DNA from: Longimicrobiales bacterium
Lineage (GTDB): Bacteria > Gemmatimonadota > Gemmatimonadetes > Longimicrobiales > Gaopeijiaceae
Length of the DNA: 64,000 nt
NCBI GenBank assembly: GCA_958295645.1
Contig: OY282361.1
Location: forward strand, 2,384,501 to 2,448,500
Direction of reading: 5' to 3'
The stretch's first letter is position 1. Each line of letters starts with the position of its first letter. This document shows positions 35,196 to 43,364 of the stretch, piece by piece. The position numbers and the translations under genes are program-made. The notes under the pieces are model-generated. The model made no database searches, was not told the DNA's origin, and saw only the letters and a program-made list of their open reading frames with translations.

Positions 35196-35960
35196 ATGCC
35201 GTCGGGTCGCAGCAAGCTGGTCGCGGCGTGCTTGGCCGGCGCCGTGGTTGCGGCGCCCGGATACGTCTTGGGCAGCCAGCCGCCCAGCGTGCGCATTCTG
35301 TCGTTCGACTCGTTGGCCGCCGCCGAGATGTTCTCCGGCCGTCCGGCGCTCCCGCTGGGCTGGACCGAACTCCCGTTGGCCGACAGCCGCGTCACCAAGT
35401 ACGAGGTGGCCAGAGTGGACGGCCGCCAAGCGGTCTGCGCAGTCGCCCACGGCGGGGCTTCAACGCTGCTGAAGCCCGTCTTCGCCGACATCGACGTCTA
35501 CCGGGTGCTGCGCTTCCATCTGCGTGTCGAAGAGGTCGTGGCCGGCGGCGAGGCCGGCGTCCGCGAGCGCGACGACTTCGCCGCCCGCATCTTCGTGAAC
35601 TTCATCTTCGACGAAGACAAGGAGGGCCTCTTCTCCCGCATCGGCCACAGCCTCGCCGAACGCGTGAAGGGCCGCGAACTGCCGGGCGCCGCGCTGAACT
35701 ACGTCTGGGGGAACACCGCTCCCGCGGGCACGTCGCTGCCAAGTCCGTACACCGACAAGGTGGCGCTCGTCGTGGTGGATTCCGGGACGCCCGTCCAACC
35801 GGAGTGGCGAGTCTTCGAACGAGACCTCGTCGCCGACTTCACCGCGGCCTTCGGCGACGCTCCCCCACCCATCCACAGCATCGGCATCATGTCCGACGCC
35901 GACAACACCGGCGCCACGGCCGCGGCTTGCTTCGGCGAAATTACGTTGCACCGTCCGTAG
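35196..35960 (+). CDS. DUF3047-family secreted protein
   Basis: A 254-residue exported protein with signal sequence KLVAACLAGAVVAAPGYVLG. The domain matches DUF3047 by eye: FSGRPALPLGWTELPL, YRVLRFHLRVEEVV, DDFAARIFVNFIFDEDKEG, AALNYVWGNTAPAG and the closing IGIMSDADNTGATAAACFGEI. The family is a periplasmic beta-sandwich of unknown function, often with envelope genes. ATG at 35196 has AAGGAG eight bases upstream. It sits just after the tRNA pair and converges on the VOC gene. Confidence 0.85.
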   Translation: MPSGRSKLVAACLAGAVVAAPGYVLGSQPPSVRILSFDSLAAAEMFSGRPALPLGWTELPLADSRVTKYEVARVDGRQAVCAVAHGGASTLLKPVFADIDVYRVLRFHLRVEEVVAGGEAGVRERDDFAARIFVNFIFDEDKEGLFSRIGHSLAERVKGRELPGAALNYVWGNTAPAGTSLPSPYTDKVALVVVDSGTPVQPEWRVFERDLVADFTAAFGDAPPPIHSIGIMSDADNTGATAAACFGEITLHRP

Positions 35961-35990
35961 CTGCCCCAGGCGTCCCTGCGCCCCACGCCG

Positions 35991-36635
35991 TCATTCCAAC
36001 GCCACCTCCACGCCGTCCTCCCGCGCCAACGTCGCCACGAGGCTCGGCTGGGCCGATTCCGCGACGTCCAGCTGCACGGACAGCAACTCCAAATCGTCTC
36101 GCACCGCCCGGGCCTGGGGCGTTCGCGCCACCAAGCTCTTGAGCCGGATGCGGGCGTCCGGCAACGCCGTGCATGGATGCGGCGTCCCGCCCCAGTCGAT
36201 GAAGAAGGGGACAGCGCCGTCATGCGGAGGCGGGCGCAACGGCATGGTCAAGGTCCAGCGGACGGCGTCGCCACCGGGATTGATCCTGGACATCGGGCGC
36301 ACCGGGCCGACGAGATGGCCGCCGGAACCCGCCGCCAGGGCCTCCAAGTCGCTGGAGCGCGCGCACCACGTCACCAGGGCGGGCAATGCGGCGTCGGGGG
36401 CCGCGAACCAGTAGCCGCCAGGAGGTTCGGCTTGCGAAGGATCGGGCGCCACGACTTCCAAGTACGTGCGGGAACCGATTCGCAACAAGGCATTGTGCGT
36501 GCCCAAGTCCGGATGCCGGCCGCCGGGCGAGAAGCGAACGCCCAACAACGCCTCGACGCTTCGGACGCCGGAGGCGAGGTCCGAGACCGCGTATACAAGG
36601 TGGTCGGCCAGAGGGGCGCTCGCGGAGAATCGCAC
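35991..36635 (-). CDS. VOC/glyoxalase-like domain protein
   Basis: About 214 residues with the vicinal-oxygen-chelate fold: ADHLVYAVSDLASGVRSVEA, HNALLRIGSRTYLEVVAPDP and a second half ending VPFFIDWGGTPHPC. This matches the glyoxalase-like group of PF13468 type. The substrate is unknown. It is last in a leftward operon, eight bases after PPK2. The start is uncertain: GTG at 36635 is conventional, while a CTG six bases after GGGGAG at 36650 is also possible. Confidence 0.7.
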   Translation of the reverse strand: MRFSASAPLADHLVYAVSDLASGVRSVEALLGVRFSPGGRHPDLGTHNALLRIGSRTYLEVVAPDPSQAEPPGGYWFAAPDAALPALVTWCARSSDLEALAAGSGGHLVGPVRPMSRINPGGDAVRWTLTMPLRPPPHDGAVPFFIDWGGTPHPCTALPDARIRLKSLVARTPQARAVRDDLELLSVQLDVAESAQPSLVATLAREDGVEVALE

Positions 36636-36643
36636 GAGCTTGG

Positions 36644-37474
36644 TCAGGAACTGCTCCCCGCCATGGGTTCGTCGCGGCTGGTCACAGGAGCAGCCGAGCC
36701 CGCGATCAGCGGGTCGGGTCCGGTGACGACGTTCGCGTCCTTGTCGTCGTAGGGCAACGCGTGCAGGAAGTGCTGCAAGCAAGCAAGCCTGGCGCGCCTC
36801 TTGTCGTCGGACTTGATGATCGTCCACGGAGCGTCGGCGGTGTCCGTGTAGAAGAACATGGCTTCCTTGGCTTCGGTGTAGTCGCGCCACTTGTCCAGGG
36901 AAGCTATGTCCAACGGCGAGATCTTCCACTGCTTGAGCGGCTCGGTCTCGCGACGGGTGAAGCGGCGCAGTTGTTCTTTTTGGGACACGGAGAACCAGAA
37001 CTTGAAGAGGCTGATGCCGCTGTTGACGAGCATTCGCTCAAGCTCCGGGCACTGACGCAGGAACTCCAAGTATTCCTGTCCGCTGCAAAATCCCATGACG
37101 CGCTCCACGCCGGCCCGGTTGTACCAGGACCGGTCGAAGAGCACGATCTCGCCGGCCGTGGGCAGGTGCTTCACGTACCGCTGGAAGTACCACTGGCCCC
37201 GCTCCACTTCGCTGGGCTTGTCCAAGGCCACGACCCGCGCGCCTCGCGGGTTCAGGTGCTCCATGAACCGCTTGATGGAGCCGCCCTTGCCCGCCGCGTC
37301 CCGGCCTTCGAACACCACGACGACCTTGGCAGCCGAGTCCTTGATCCATCGTTGCGCCTTGAGCAGCTCCACCTGCAGCTTGGCCTTCTCGCCTTCGTAG
37401 TCGCCGCGCTTCATCTTGCTGGAGTACGGATAGACGCCCTCGCGATCCTGCTCCGCGCGCCCTAGTCCTTCCAT
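36644..37474 (-). CDS. ppk2: polyphosphate kinase 2 family protein
   Basis: Uses polyphosphate to phosphorylate nucleotides, or the reverse, in the cytoplasm. The 276-residue protein has Walker A in FEGRDAAGKGGSIKRF (56-70) and Walker B EIVLFDRSWYNRAGVERVMG. It also has the lid region FWFSVSQKEQLRRF and the PLKQWKISPLDIASLDKW segment of the PPK2 family. Length fits a single-domain PPK2. The ATG overlaps the aconitase stop by 13 bases. The last 25 residues are a variable tail. The direction (nucleoside mono- or diphosphate class) cannot be fixed by eye. Confidence 0.9.
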   Translation of the reverse strand: MEGLGRAEQDREGVYPYSSKMKRGDYEGEKAKLQVELLKAQRWIKDSAAKVVVVFEGRDAAGKGGSIKRFMEHLNPRGARVVALDKPSEVERGQWYFQRYVKHLPTAGEIVLFDRSWYNRAGVERVMGFCSGQEYLEFLRQCPELERMLVNSGISLFKFWFSVSQKEQLRRFTRRETEPLKQWKISPLDIASLDKWRDYTEAKEAMFFYTDTADAPWTIIKSDDKRRARLACLQHFLHALPYDDKDANVVTGPDPLIAGSAAPVTSRDEPMAGSSS

Positions 37475-39486
37475 CCGGCCACCCTCCCCGCCACCGCCGA
37501 CGCCGCCACCGAATAGGGCGACACCAAGTAGAGCTGTCCCGGCCCCGAGCGGCCTGGGAAGTTGCGGTTCTGAGAGGACACCGACACTTGGTCCGGCCGC
37601 TCCGTGATGCCCGGCCCGGCAGCGATGCACGCCCCGCATCCGGGCTCGACGAACTCGGCGCCCACGTCCCGGAAGAGGTCGAGGTAGCCGCGCTCCCTCG
37701 CGTATTCGCGCACTTCCACAGACCCGCACTGGATGTAGCACTTGACCCCGGGATGCACGCCCCGTCCGCCCGCGCGCGCCTCGCGGAAGACCCGCGCGTA
37801 CATGTCCATGTCCTCCTTCTTGCCCGCCGTGCACGATCCCGCATAGGCGATCTCGACCGGCACGGCGCCGTCCAGCTCGTCGATGCGCAGGCCGTTGCCC
37901 GGGTCGCCGGGGAGCGCAACCATGGGCCGCACCCGGGCCGCGTCGATCTCGATAACCGTCACGTACTCGGCGTCGGGGTCGCTCTGCATGCCTTCCACGA
38001 GCGCGCGGGCGGCATCAGGGTACATTCCGCGCTCCTGCACCAGGAACTCGACGGTGCGTTCGTCCGCCGCCACGATCCCGGTGAAGGCCCCCACCTCCGC
38101 CGCCATGTTGGTCATGGTGGCCCGCTCGTCGACCGACAACGCCTCCACGGCCGGACCCGCGTACTCCACGATCTGCCCGATGGCGTGCCCGTCGCGAACG
38201 TACGGGTGGCGCAGGATCTCCAGCATGTAGTCCTTGGCGGTCACGTTGCGGGGCGGCGTCCCCGAGACCACCACCTTGAACGACGGCGGAACTCGCGCCC
38301 GCACATCCTTGGTGATCCACGAGTTGAAGATGGCGGTGGTGCCGACGCCGAAGGCCAGCGCGCCCACGGCCCCCGCGTGCGGCGTGTGGGAATCCGTCCC
38401 AATCACGAGCATCCCCGGCTCGGCGTATTCCTCGAGCACCTTGGAATGGCAGATGGCCTCCGAGCCCATGGCGTGGCCCATCTGTTCGCCGTAGAGGCGC
38501 ACGCCCTGCTTCTCCGCGAATTCCCGCTGCTTGGCCTCCAGCTGGTTGGCCACGTCCAGCAGCCCCGCTTCGATGCGTTCCTGGCTCATGGCCTTGTGGA
38601 GGAACGTCAAGTGGTCGCGGAAGAAGAGGATGGACCCCGGATCCTGCACCTTGGCGCGCGGCCCCAGCTTCTCCTCGAAGAAGATGGCCGCCATGGGCGT
38701 CACGTACTCGTGCGAGAAGCGCAGGTCCGCGCGGAAGAAACCGGACTCGCCGGGCTCGGCCCAATCCACCCCCACCGCGTCCCGGGCCGCGTCCACAACC
38801 CATTTGCGCGCAAAGATCTTCTCGCCGAGCGTCATCGGGCGGCGGGTCTGCGACGCGGCTCCCAGCGCCTTCGGGGCGGGCATCGTCACCTTCCCTTGCA
38901 AGCGGGCCGCGTTGAACTCGAAGAGGCCGCCGTACTCGACGATCTGACGGGTGATGTCGTCCTTGCCGGCAGTGAACTCCGCCAGCGGGATGGCCTCCCC
39001 GGCGCGGATGCGGTCCGCCACGCCCAAGTCGGTCGTCGTCAGGACGCCCAGGTTCTGGCAGTTCTCCTCGTAGATGCGCTCGATGCTCTCGGCCACGACC
39101 ACCCTGATCCCCGCCATCATCTCGGCGTACGGACTCTGCTCGCGGCTCGACCCCTTGCCCCGGCGCTTCCCCGCGACCGAGCACACGAACCCGCCCGCCT
39201 TCACGCTGCCGCGTTCCACGGGAGCTTCCTCCGCGCCGCCCTTGCCCGCCGCCTGCAGGCCCAGATAGGGAAAGTCCCCCAGCGTCTCGTCGTAGAAGAA
39301 GCAGATGTACGCGGGCGTGATCTCGTCCGTGCTGATCTGGTCCCGAAGGCCCGCCTCGGCCGCCGCGCTGGAGGTCAGATCAAGCCCGTCGCGGAGCTGG
39401 CGGCGCAACAAGCCGGCGTCGTCGACCAAGTAGAGAACCCGCCCCTGCAACTGCACCAACGGCGGCCGCTTTTCTACGCGAAGCAT
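37462..39486 (-). CDS. aconitase-family hydratase with N-terminal swivel domain
   Basis: Fe-S dehydratase of 674 residues. Domain order is permuted relative to AcnA: residues 1-200 form a LeuD-like swivel domain (RDQISTDEITPAYICFFYDE, then GKGSSREQSPYAEM, GVLTTTDLGVADRI). The larger catalytic part follows (GEKIFARKWV, HDLTFLHKA-like, MGSEAICHSKVLEE, VIGTDSHTPHAGAVGALAFG, SCTAGKKED, EPGCGACIAAGPG). Cluster cysteines lie in the last two motifs and in CGSVEV or nearby. It could act on citrate, methylcitrate or isopropylmalate; the exact substrate is unclear. It is second in the NSS-acn-ppk2-VOC operon, with ATG after GAGG. Confidence 0.82.
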   Translation of the reverse strand: MLRVEKRPPLVQLQGRVLYLVDDAGLLRRQLRDGLDLTSSAAAEAGLRDQISTDEITPAYICFFYDETLGDFPYLGLQAAGKGGAEEAPVERGSVKAGGFVCSVAGKRRGKGSSREQSPYAEMMAGIRVVVAESIERIYEENCQNLGVLTTTDLGVADRIRAGEAIPLAEFTAGKDDITRQIVEYGGLFEFNAARLQGKVTMPAPKALGAASQTRRPMTLGEKIFARKWVVDAARDAVGVDWAEPGESGFFRADLRFSHEYVTPMAAIFFEEKLGPRAKVQDPGSILFFRDHLTFLHKAMSQERIEAGLLDVANQLEAKQREFAEKQGVRLYGEQMGHAMGSEAICHSKVLEEYAEPGMLVIGTDSHTPHAGAVGALAFGVGTTAIFNSWITKDVRARVPPSFKVVVSGTPPRNVTAKDYMLEILRHPYVRDGHAIGQIVEYAGPAVEALSVDERATMTNMAAEVGAFTGIVAADERTVEFLVQERGMYPDAARALVEGMQSDPDAEYVTVIEIDAARVRPMVALPGDPGNGLRIDELDGAVPVEIAYAGSCTAGKKEDMDMYARVFREARAGGRGVHPGVKCYIQCGSVEVREYARERGYLDLFRDVGAEFVEPGCGACIAAGPGITERPDQVSVSSQNRNFPGRSGPGQLYLVSPYSVAASAVAGRVAGWKD

Positions 39487-39502
39487 CCTCGCCCGCCGTC
39501 TC

Positions 39503-40894
39503 CTAGCTGAAGTCCCTGCCCAAGATCACCGCGATGATGATGGCGAGCACCGCCGCCGGGGCCACGAACCGGATGAAGACGCGCCACGCGCCATAGCGGA
39601 ACCAGCCGGGCTGGGTGCCGTCTACGAGCTCGGACTCGGTCGCCTTGCGGGTCATGAACCAGCCCGCCGCGAGCGTGATGAACAGTCCGCCGGTGGGCAG
39701 CATCCAGTTGGAGACGAAGTGGTCCGCCGTGCTGAACCACCCGTCCTTGCCCTCGCCGAAGATGTTGAGCGTGGACAGGAACGGCGTGTCCGTGAACGAC
39801 AGCGCCGCAAAGATCGTGAAGACGAAGATCGCGCCGCCGGAGATGAACGTGGCCTTGTGCCGGCCGAGCCCTCGTTCGTCGATCATGTACGAGGTGACCA
39901 CTTCGAGCAGAGACATCGTGGAGGTGAGCGCGGCCAGCGCCACCAGGACGTAGAAGAGCGGCCCCAGCAACGATCCGAACGGCACTTCGGAGAAGAACAG
40001 CTGCGGCAGGGAGATGAACAGCATTCCCACGGTCGAGCCGCCGACCTCATCGGCCATGCCAGCCACCGAGAAGATCACCGAGAACATGATGACCGTGGCG
40101 ACCAGCGCGATCAGCGTGTCGAGCAGCACGATCATCCCCGAAGCCTTCACGACGGACTGGTTTCTGGCGATGTACGACCCGTAGGTGATCATCGCGCCCA
40201 TCCCGAGCGACAGGGTGAAGAAGGAGTGGCCGAGGGCCTCCAGGATCGACTTGGGCTCCAGCGCTCCGAAGTTGGGCCGGAAGATGAACGTCAGAGCCTC
40301 GCCGGACCCGCTCATCCCCAAGGCGCTGAACAGCATGAGCACCAGGATGCCGAAGAGAATGGGGAGGAAGATGCGCGCGATCCGCTCGATGCCGCGCTGG
40401 ACGCCGAAGTACACGACCGCGATCGTGCCGATGCTGAACCCCAGCGAAAGGGCGAGCTGAAGGCCCGGATTGCCCGACTGAGCATTGAACACGTCGCCCA
40501 TGGACGTGCCCCCCGGCAACCCCCCGATGGACCAGCCGACCGTCTTCGCGAAGTAGTAGAGCGACCACCCGGCGATGACGGTGTAGTAGCTGAGCAGGAT
40601 GAACGCTGCGATCACCCCCCAGCCGCCCACGATCCCCCAAAGCGGCCCCGCGGCCTCCTTCAGCGCCCCGACGGCGCTCTTCTGGCTCCGGCGTCCGATC
40701 AGCAGCTCCGCCATCATGATGGGCAACCCCACCGCCGCAATGCAGATGAGGTACACCAGGACGAACGCCCCGCCGTTGTTCTCCCACGTGATGAAGGGGA
40801 ACTTCCACAGGTTGCCCAGGCCGATCGCGCTGCCGGTCGCGGCCAGCACGAAGCCTGCATTGGATGTCCAGTTGCCTCGGGTCGTCTCGGTCAT
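39503..40894 (-). CDS. sodium-dependent transporter (NSS/SNF family)
   Basis: Sodium symporter of 463 residues with about twelve transmembrane helices, LeuT fold. Family hallmarks: N-terminal ATGSAIGLGNLWKFPFITW, including the unwound TM1, GGAFVLVYLICI, and later LGMGAMITYGSYIARNQSVV and VALAALTSTMSLLEVVTSY. Bacterial members carry amino acids or amines. ATG at 40894 is the first gene of a four-gene leftward operon, followed 16 bases on by the aconitase. An amine or amino-acid uptake role would fit the amine oxidase elsewhere in the window, but there is no direct evidence. Confidence 0.88.
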   Translation of the reverse strand: MTETTRGNWTSNAGFVLAATGSAIGLGNLWKFPFITWENNGGAFVLVYLICIAAVGLPIMMAELLIGRRSQKSAVGALKEAAGPLWGIVGGWGVIAAFILLSYYTVIAGWSLYYFAKTVGWSIGGLPGGTSMGDVFNAQSGNPGLQLALSLGFSIGTIAVVYFGVQRGIERIARIFLPILFGILVLMLFSALGMSGSGEALTFIFRPNFGALEPKSILEALGHSFFTLSLGMGAMITYGSYIARNQSVVKASGMIVLLDTLIALVATVIMFSVIFSVAGMADEVGGSTVGMLFISLPQLFFSEVPFGSLLGPLFYVLVALAALTSTMSLLEVVTSYMIDERGLGRHKATFISGGAIFVFTIFAALSFTDTPFLSTLNIFGEGKDGWFSTADHFVSNWMLPTGGLFITLAAGWFMTRKATESELVDGTQPGWFRYGAWRVFIRFVAPAAVLAIIIAVILGRDFS

Positions 40895-41036
40895 CGGGGG
40901 TCCTCGCGTGGGGGTTTCGTGGGGCGGCGGCCCCGTGGCCTCGTCTCTGCCGTTCGCGGTTCGTCCTCGGCCGCACGGCCGCCCTCCGCATTATATCGCC
41001 ATCTCTTCGCGCAAGCTAGCCACAACGGCGGAGCCT

Positions 41037-41136
41037 GAAGCCGCCGCCCGCGCGGAGACGCGGATTTGCCAAACTGGGGGGGGGGGGGGGGGGGGGCTTT
41101 ACGTTTAGGAAGCCGCCGCCCGCGCGGGGACGCGGA
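41037..41136. repeat. direct repeat pair flanking a poly-G tract
   Basis: Two 28-base copies (41037-41064 and 41109-41136), identical but for one base (A or G), begin GAAGCCGCCGCCCGCGCGG. Each can form a small CCGCG/CGCGG hairpin. Between them lies the G21 tract. The arrangement looks like an intergenic palindromic repeat or the scar of a small element. Confidence 0.6.
41076..41096. repeat. uninterrupted tract of 21 guanines
   Basis: Mononucleotide run lying in the divergent gap between the NSS operon (start 40894) and the small lipoprotein gene (start 41241). Runs this long are prone to slip and can switch promoter spacing, but they are also error-prone in assemblies. On the other strand it is poly-C. 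Confidence 0.85.
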
Positions 41137-41240
41137 GGACGCCGGGCCGGCCAAAGTCGGCGCGAACAACTTTATTGTCAACGGGAGGCCAACGCTCGTA
41201 GCACTAGTCGGGCGACCTCTTCGCACCAGGAGGACAGAAA

Positions 41241-41645
41241 ATGAGGAAATGGACCAGGAAGATTAGCGCGACGGCCCCGGCGATCGCGTTGCTGTTCGGC
41301 TTGGCGTGCCACGACGAGAACCCCGGGTTCGCGTCGCCCGAGGAGATGTCCGCCGAGGAAGCGTTGGATGCCTTTGAGGCGCATCTCCTTTCCGAAGGGG
41401 CAACCGTCTCGGTAGCCAAGCTGATGCGGGAAGCGGTTCAGCTGGAGGATGGCCAAGTGCTGAAGTTCGGCGAAGCCGGCTCCTTCGAGGCCGATGCGGG
41501 CGTGGTTCGCCGCGTTTCTCTGCCAAATGGCCGTGAGGCAGTCGTCACTTTCGGAGAGACAGAGCCGCCCGCGGACGAGCCGTCACGGCCGAGCGCACCG
41601 CCGGTCGCGATCCCACAGGCAGAGCCGCCCGCGGACCGACCATGA
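41241..41645 (+). CDS. small lipoprotein of unknown function
   Basis: A 134-residue lipoprotein: signal ISATAPAIALLFGLAC with the lipid cysteine near residue 23, then an acidic helical part (EEMSAEEALDAFEAHLLSEG) and a Pro-rich tail (ADEPSRPSAPPVAIPQAEPP). No family is recognised. ATG has AGGAGG upstream. Its stop overlaps the next gene's ATG (ATGA), and both encode lipoproteins with similar starts (MRKW, MRNW), suggesting a tandem pair. It lies about 145 bases after the G21 tract, which might modulate its promoter. Confidence 0.6.
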   Translation: MRKWTRKISATAPAIALLFGLACHDENPGFASPEEMSAEEALDAFEAHLLSEGATVSVAKLMREAVQLEDGQVLKFGEAGSFEADAGVVRRVSLPNGREAVVTFGETEPPADEPSRPSAPPVAIPQAEPPADRP

Positions 41646-41911
41646 GGAACTGGCCCACGAGGCTTGTCTTCGCGACCCTGGCCATCGTGTTGCTGACCGG
41701 GTTCACCTGCCAACCCCCAGCCGACTGCCGGACAACGGGAGATAAGCCGTCGTTGGGGAGGCCGCAGACTTGGGACAACTGGGGGGAGTTCCAGATGTGC
41801 ATGACCGCGGCCATGGACGAGGGATGCGTGGAAGGAGAGGTCCACGAGATGCCTGACGGGACGACCCATTTCCATTGCGGACAATGGCTGAATACCGAGG
41901 GGGATGCATAG
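41642..41911 (+). CDS. small cysteine-containing lipoprotein
   Basis: An 89-residue lipoprotein with signal LVFATLAIVLLTGFTC. The mature part has five more cysteines or so in short spacing (PADCRTTG, FQMCMTAAMDEGCVEGEV, HFHCGQWL), compatible with disulfides or metal binding. Unrecognised. Translationally coupled to the preceding lipoprotein gene. The convergent propeller gene ends 28 bases beyond its stop. Confidence 0.6.
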   Translation: MRNWPTRLVFATLAIVLLTGFTCQPPADCRTTGDKPSLGRPQTWDNWGEFQMCMTAAMDEGCVEGEVHEMPDGTTHFHCGQWLNTEGDA

Positions 41912-41938
41912 CGCTGGAGAGGGTTCGGTTGTCGTCGA

Positions 41939-43135
41939 TCAGCCGCCACAACGTTGCCCGGACACGAGCTCGAGGGGTCGTATCGCAATCGAGCGCGGCC
42001 AGTTCACCATCTTAGGCACATCCCTGCCTTGGTATTCCCCCGTGGCGACTTCGCGCTTTCCGTCCACCACCTCCGTCAGCGGCTCCTGCACGCTCTCGAC
42101 AAAAATCAAACTGTCGGCCGCCATCCCAAGGTAGTGGCGCATGGTGGGCGGGGCGGCGACACTGAACAGTTCGTAGCATCCTCCGGCAGGGTCGATCACC
42201 GCGCCCGTGACCGCCCGGTCCAAGACGGTCACGACCAACCGCCCTCTGTCGTCAGCAAACAACGCCGAGTAGGGGGCCAGAACGCCAGACCTTGGATCGC
42301 TGGTTGCCCGGCGCCGGCGTGCGACTTCCGCTATCTCCGGCGGAACGGGTATCGGCTGTGGACTCGCCCCAGCCCCGTAGCCCGTTATGACGTCGCCTGC
42401 CAACACGTAGGCCACGGAGCCGACGCACGCCATGCGAACGTCTCGAGCCGAAGCCGCATGTGGGTCGGCGCCCACTTGTGCCTGCACCACGGGGCTGGCG
42501 GCCCCATTTCCCACCGCGACGCTTCGTCCGTTCTCCGCCCTGACGACGACGCCTTTTTGCGCGGCTACGACGGGCCTGCCGTGCGAGAAGCAGACCTCCC
42601 GAACCATCGGCGACGTGGGCCGCCACGTAGAGATCATTTCGCCGGACAGTCTCCAGTGAACCACGGTGCCGCGCCCTCCCATCAGGACGCCGTCCGGACT
42701 CGCAGCCAACCCTTCGATCCAAAGCACCTCGCCCGGCCCCTCTCCTTCGCGCCCTCCGTAGGTCCCCACCACGGATCCGTCTGCCAGGGAATACGCCTGC
42801 GCTACCATCGGATCGGCCAACTCCACCGCATAGACCAGCCGCCGGTCATTCTCCGCTGCCAGGAAGCGCATCACCCCCGTTCTCGCGGTCGACGCCACCA
42901 CATAGACCAGCCGCCGGTCATAGTCGACCGCGCCGAAAGGATTGAAAACGTAGTACGGGTCGTCGACCACCGTCCTGCCCGCCTGCAGATCCAGTTCCAA
43001 CACGGCCTGTGCTGCCCCTTGCCCGGCCACCCCCAGCACGAGACCCGCGGCGAGCAGGACGGCCGAAGCGCACGCGCCCGGCCTCATGAAGCGAGCGGTT
43101 GCCACGCGGACAGTCCAAGGCTTGCCGATCTTCAT
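41939..43135 (-). CDS. secreted beta-propeller protein
   Basis: Exported protein of 398 residues. A signal peptide (ACASAVLLAAGLVLGVAGQGAAQ) precedes propeller blades, including VVGTYGGREGEGPGEVLWIE, GRGTVVHWRLSGEMIS and the C-terminal AVIDPAGGCYELFSVAAPP. The cysteine there recurs in the frameshifted propeller (DRATGCYALL), so it belongs to the same family. GAGGAGA precedes the ATG at 43135. Function unknown. Two blades share an exact 21-base repeat, noted separately. Confidence 0.75.
   Translation of the reverse strand: MKIGKPWTVRVATARFMRPGACASAVLLAAGLVLGVAGQGAAQAVLELDLQAGRTVVDDPYYVFNPFGAVDYDRRLVYVVASTARTGVMRFLAAENDRRLVYAVELADPMVAQAYSLADGSVVGTYGGREGEGPGEVLWIEGLAASPDGVLMGGRGTVVHWRLSGEMISTWRPTSPMVREVCFSHGRPVVAAQKGVVVRAENGRSVAVGNGAASPVVQAQVGADPHAASARDVRMACVGSVAYVLAGDVITGYGAGASPQPIPVPPEIAEVARRRRATSDPRSGVLAPYSALFADDRGRLVVTVLDRAVTGAVIDPAGGCYELFSVAAPPTMRHYLGMAADSLIFVESVQEPLTEVVDGKREVATGEYQGRDVPKMVNWPRSIAIRPLELVSGQRCGG
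42829..42921. repeat. exact 21-base direct repeat inside the propeller gene
   Basis: CATAGACCAGCCGCCGGTCA plus one T occurs at 42829-42849 and 42901-42921. On the coding strand it gives DRRLVY in two blades (YDRRLVYVV and NDRRLVYAV). Exact identity at the DNA level suggests recent blade duplication or conversion. Confidence 0.7.
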
Positions 43136-43364
43136 GACGCGTCTCTCCTCGCAAGAAGGTGTTCGGTCCTTCCCCGGTTTCAGGGGAGTGCCTCCTATCC
43201 TATATAACGCCCTACGCCCTCGCACCGGAATGTGATAGGTCGTCTTGGGACACGCGCTCGGATACCGTTGCTGGACACACTCGCTGGCACGCTCGCGGCG
43301 GGCGTCCCCGTCTTGGCAAACCGCTACCTTGAGGAACAGAAGCTGCCGACAGGGAGACAAGCAA

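Noticed and set aside
37588-39510. 640-codon rightward frame
   Set aside because: Antisense to the permuted aconitase; no domain.
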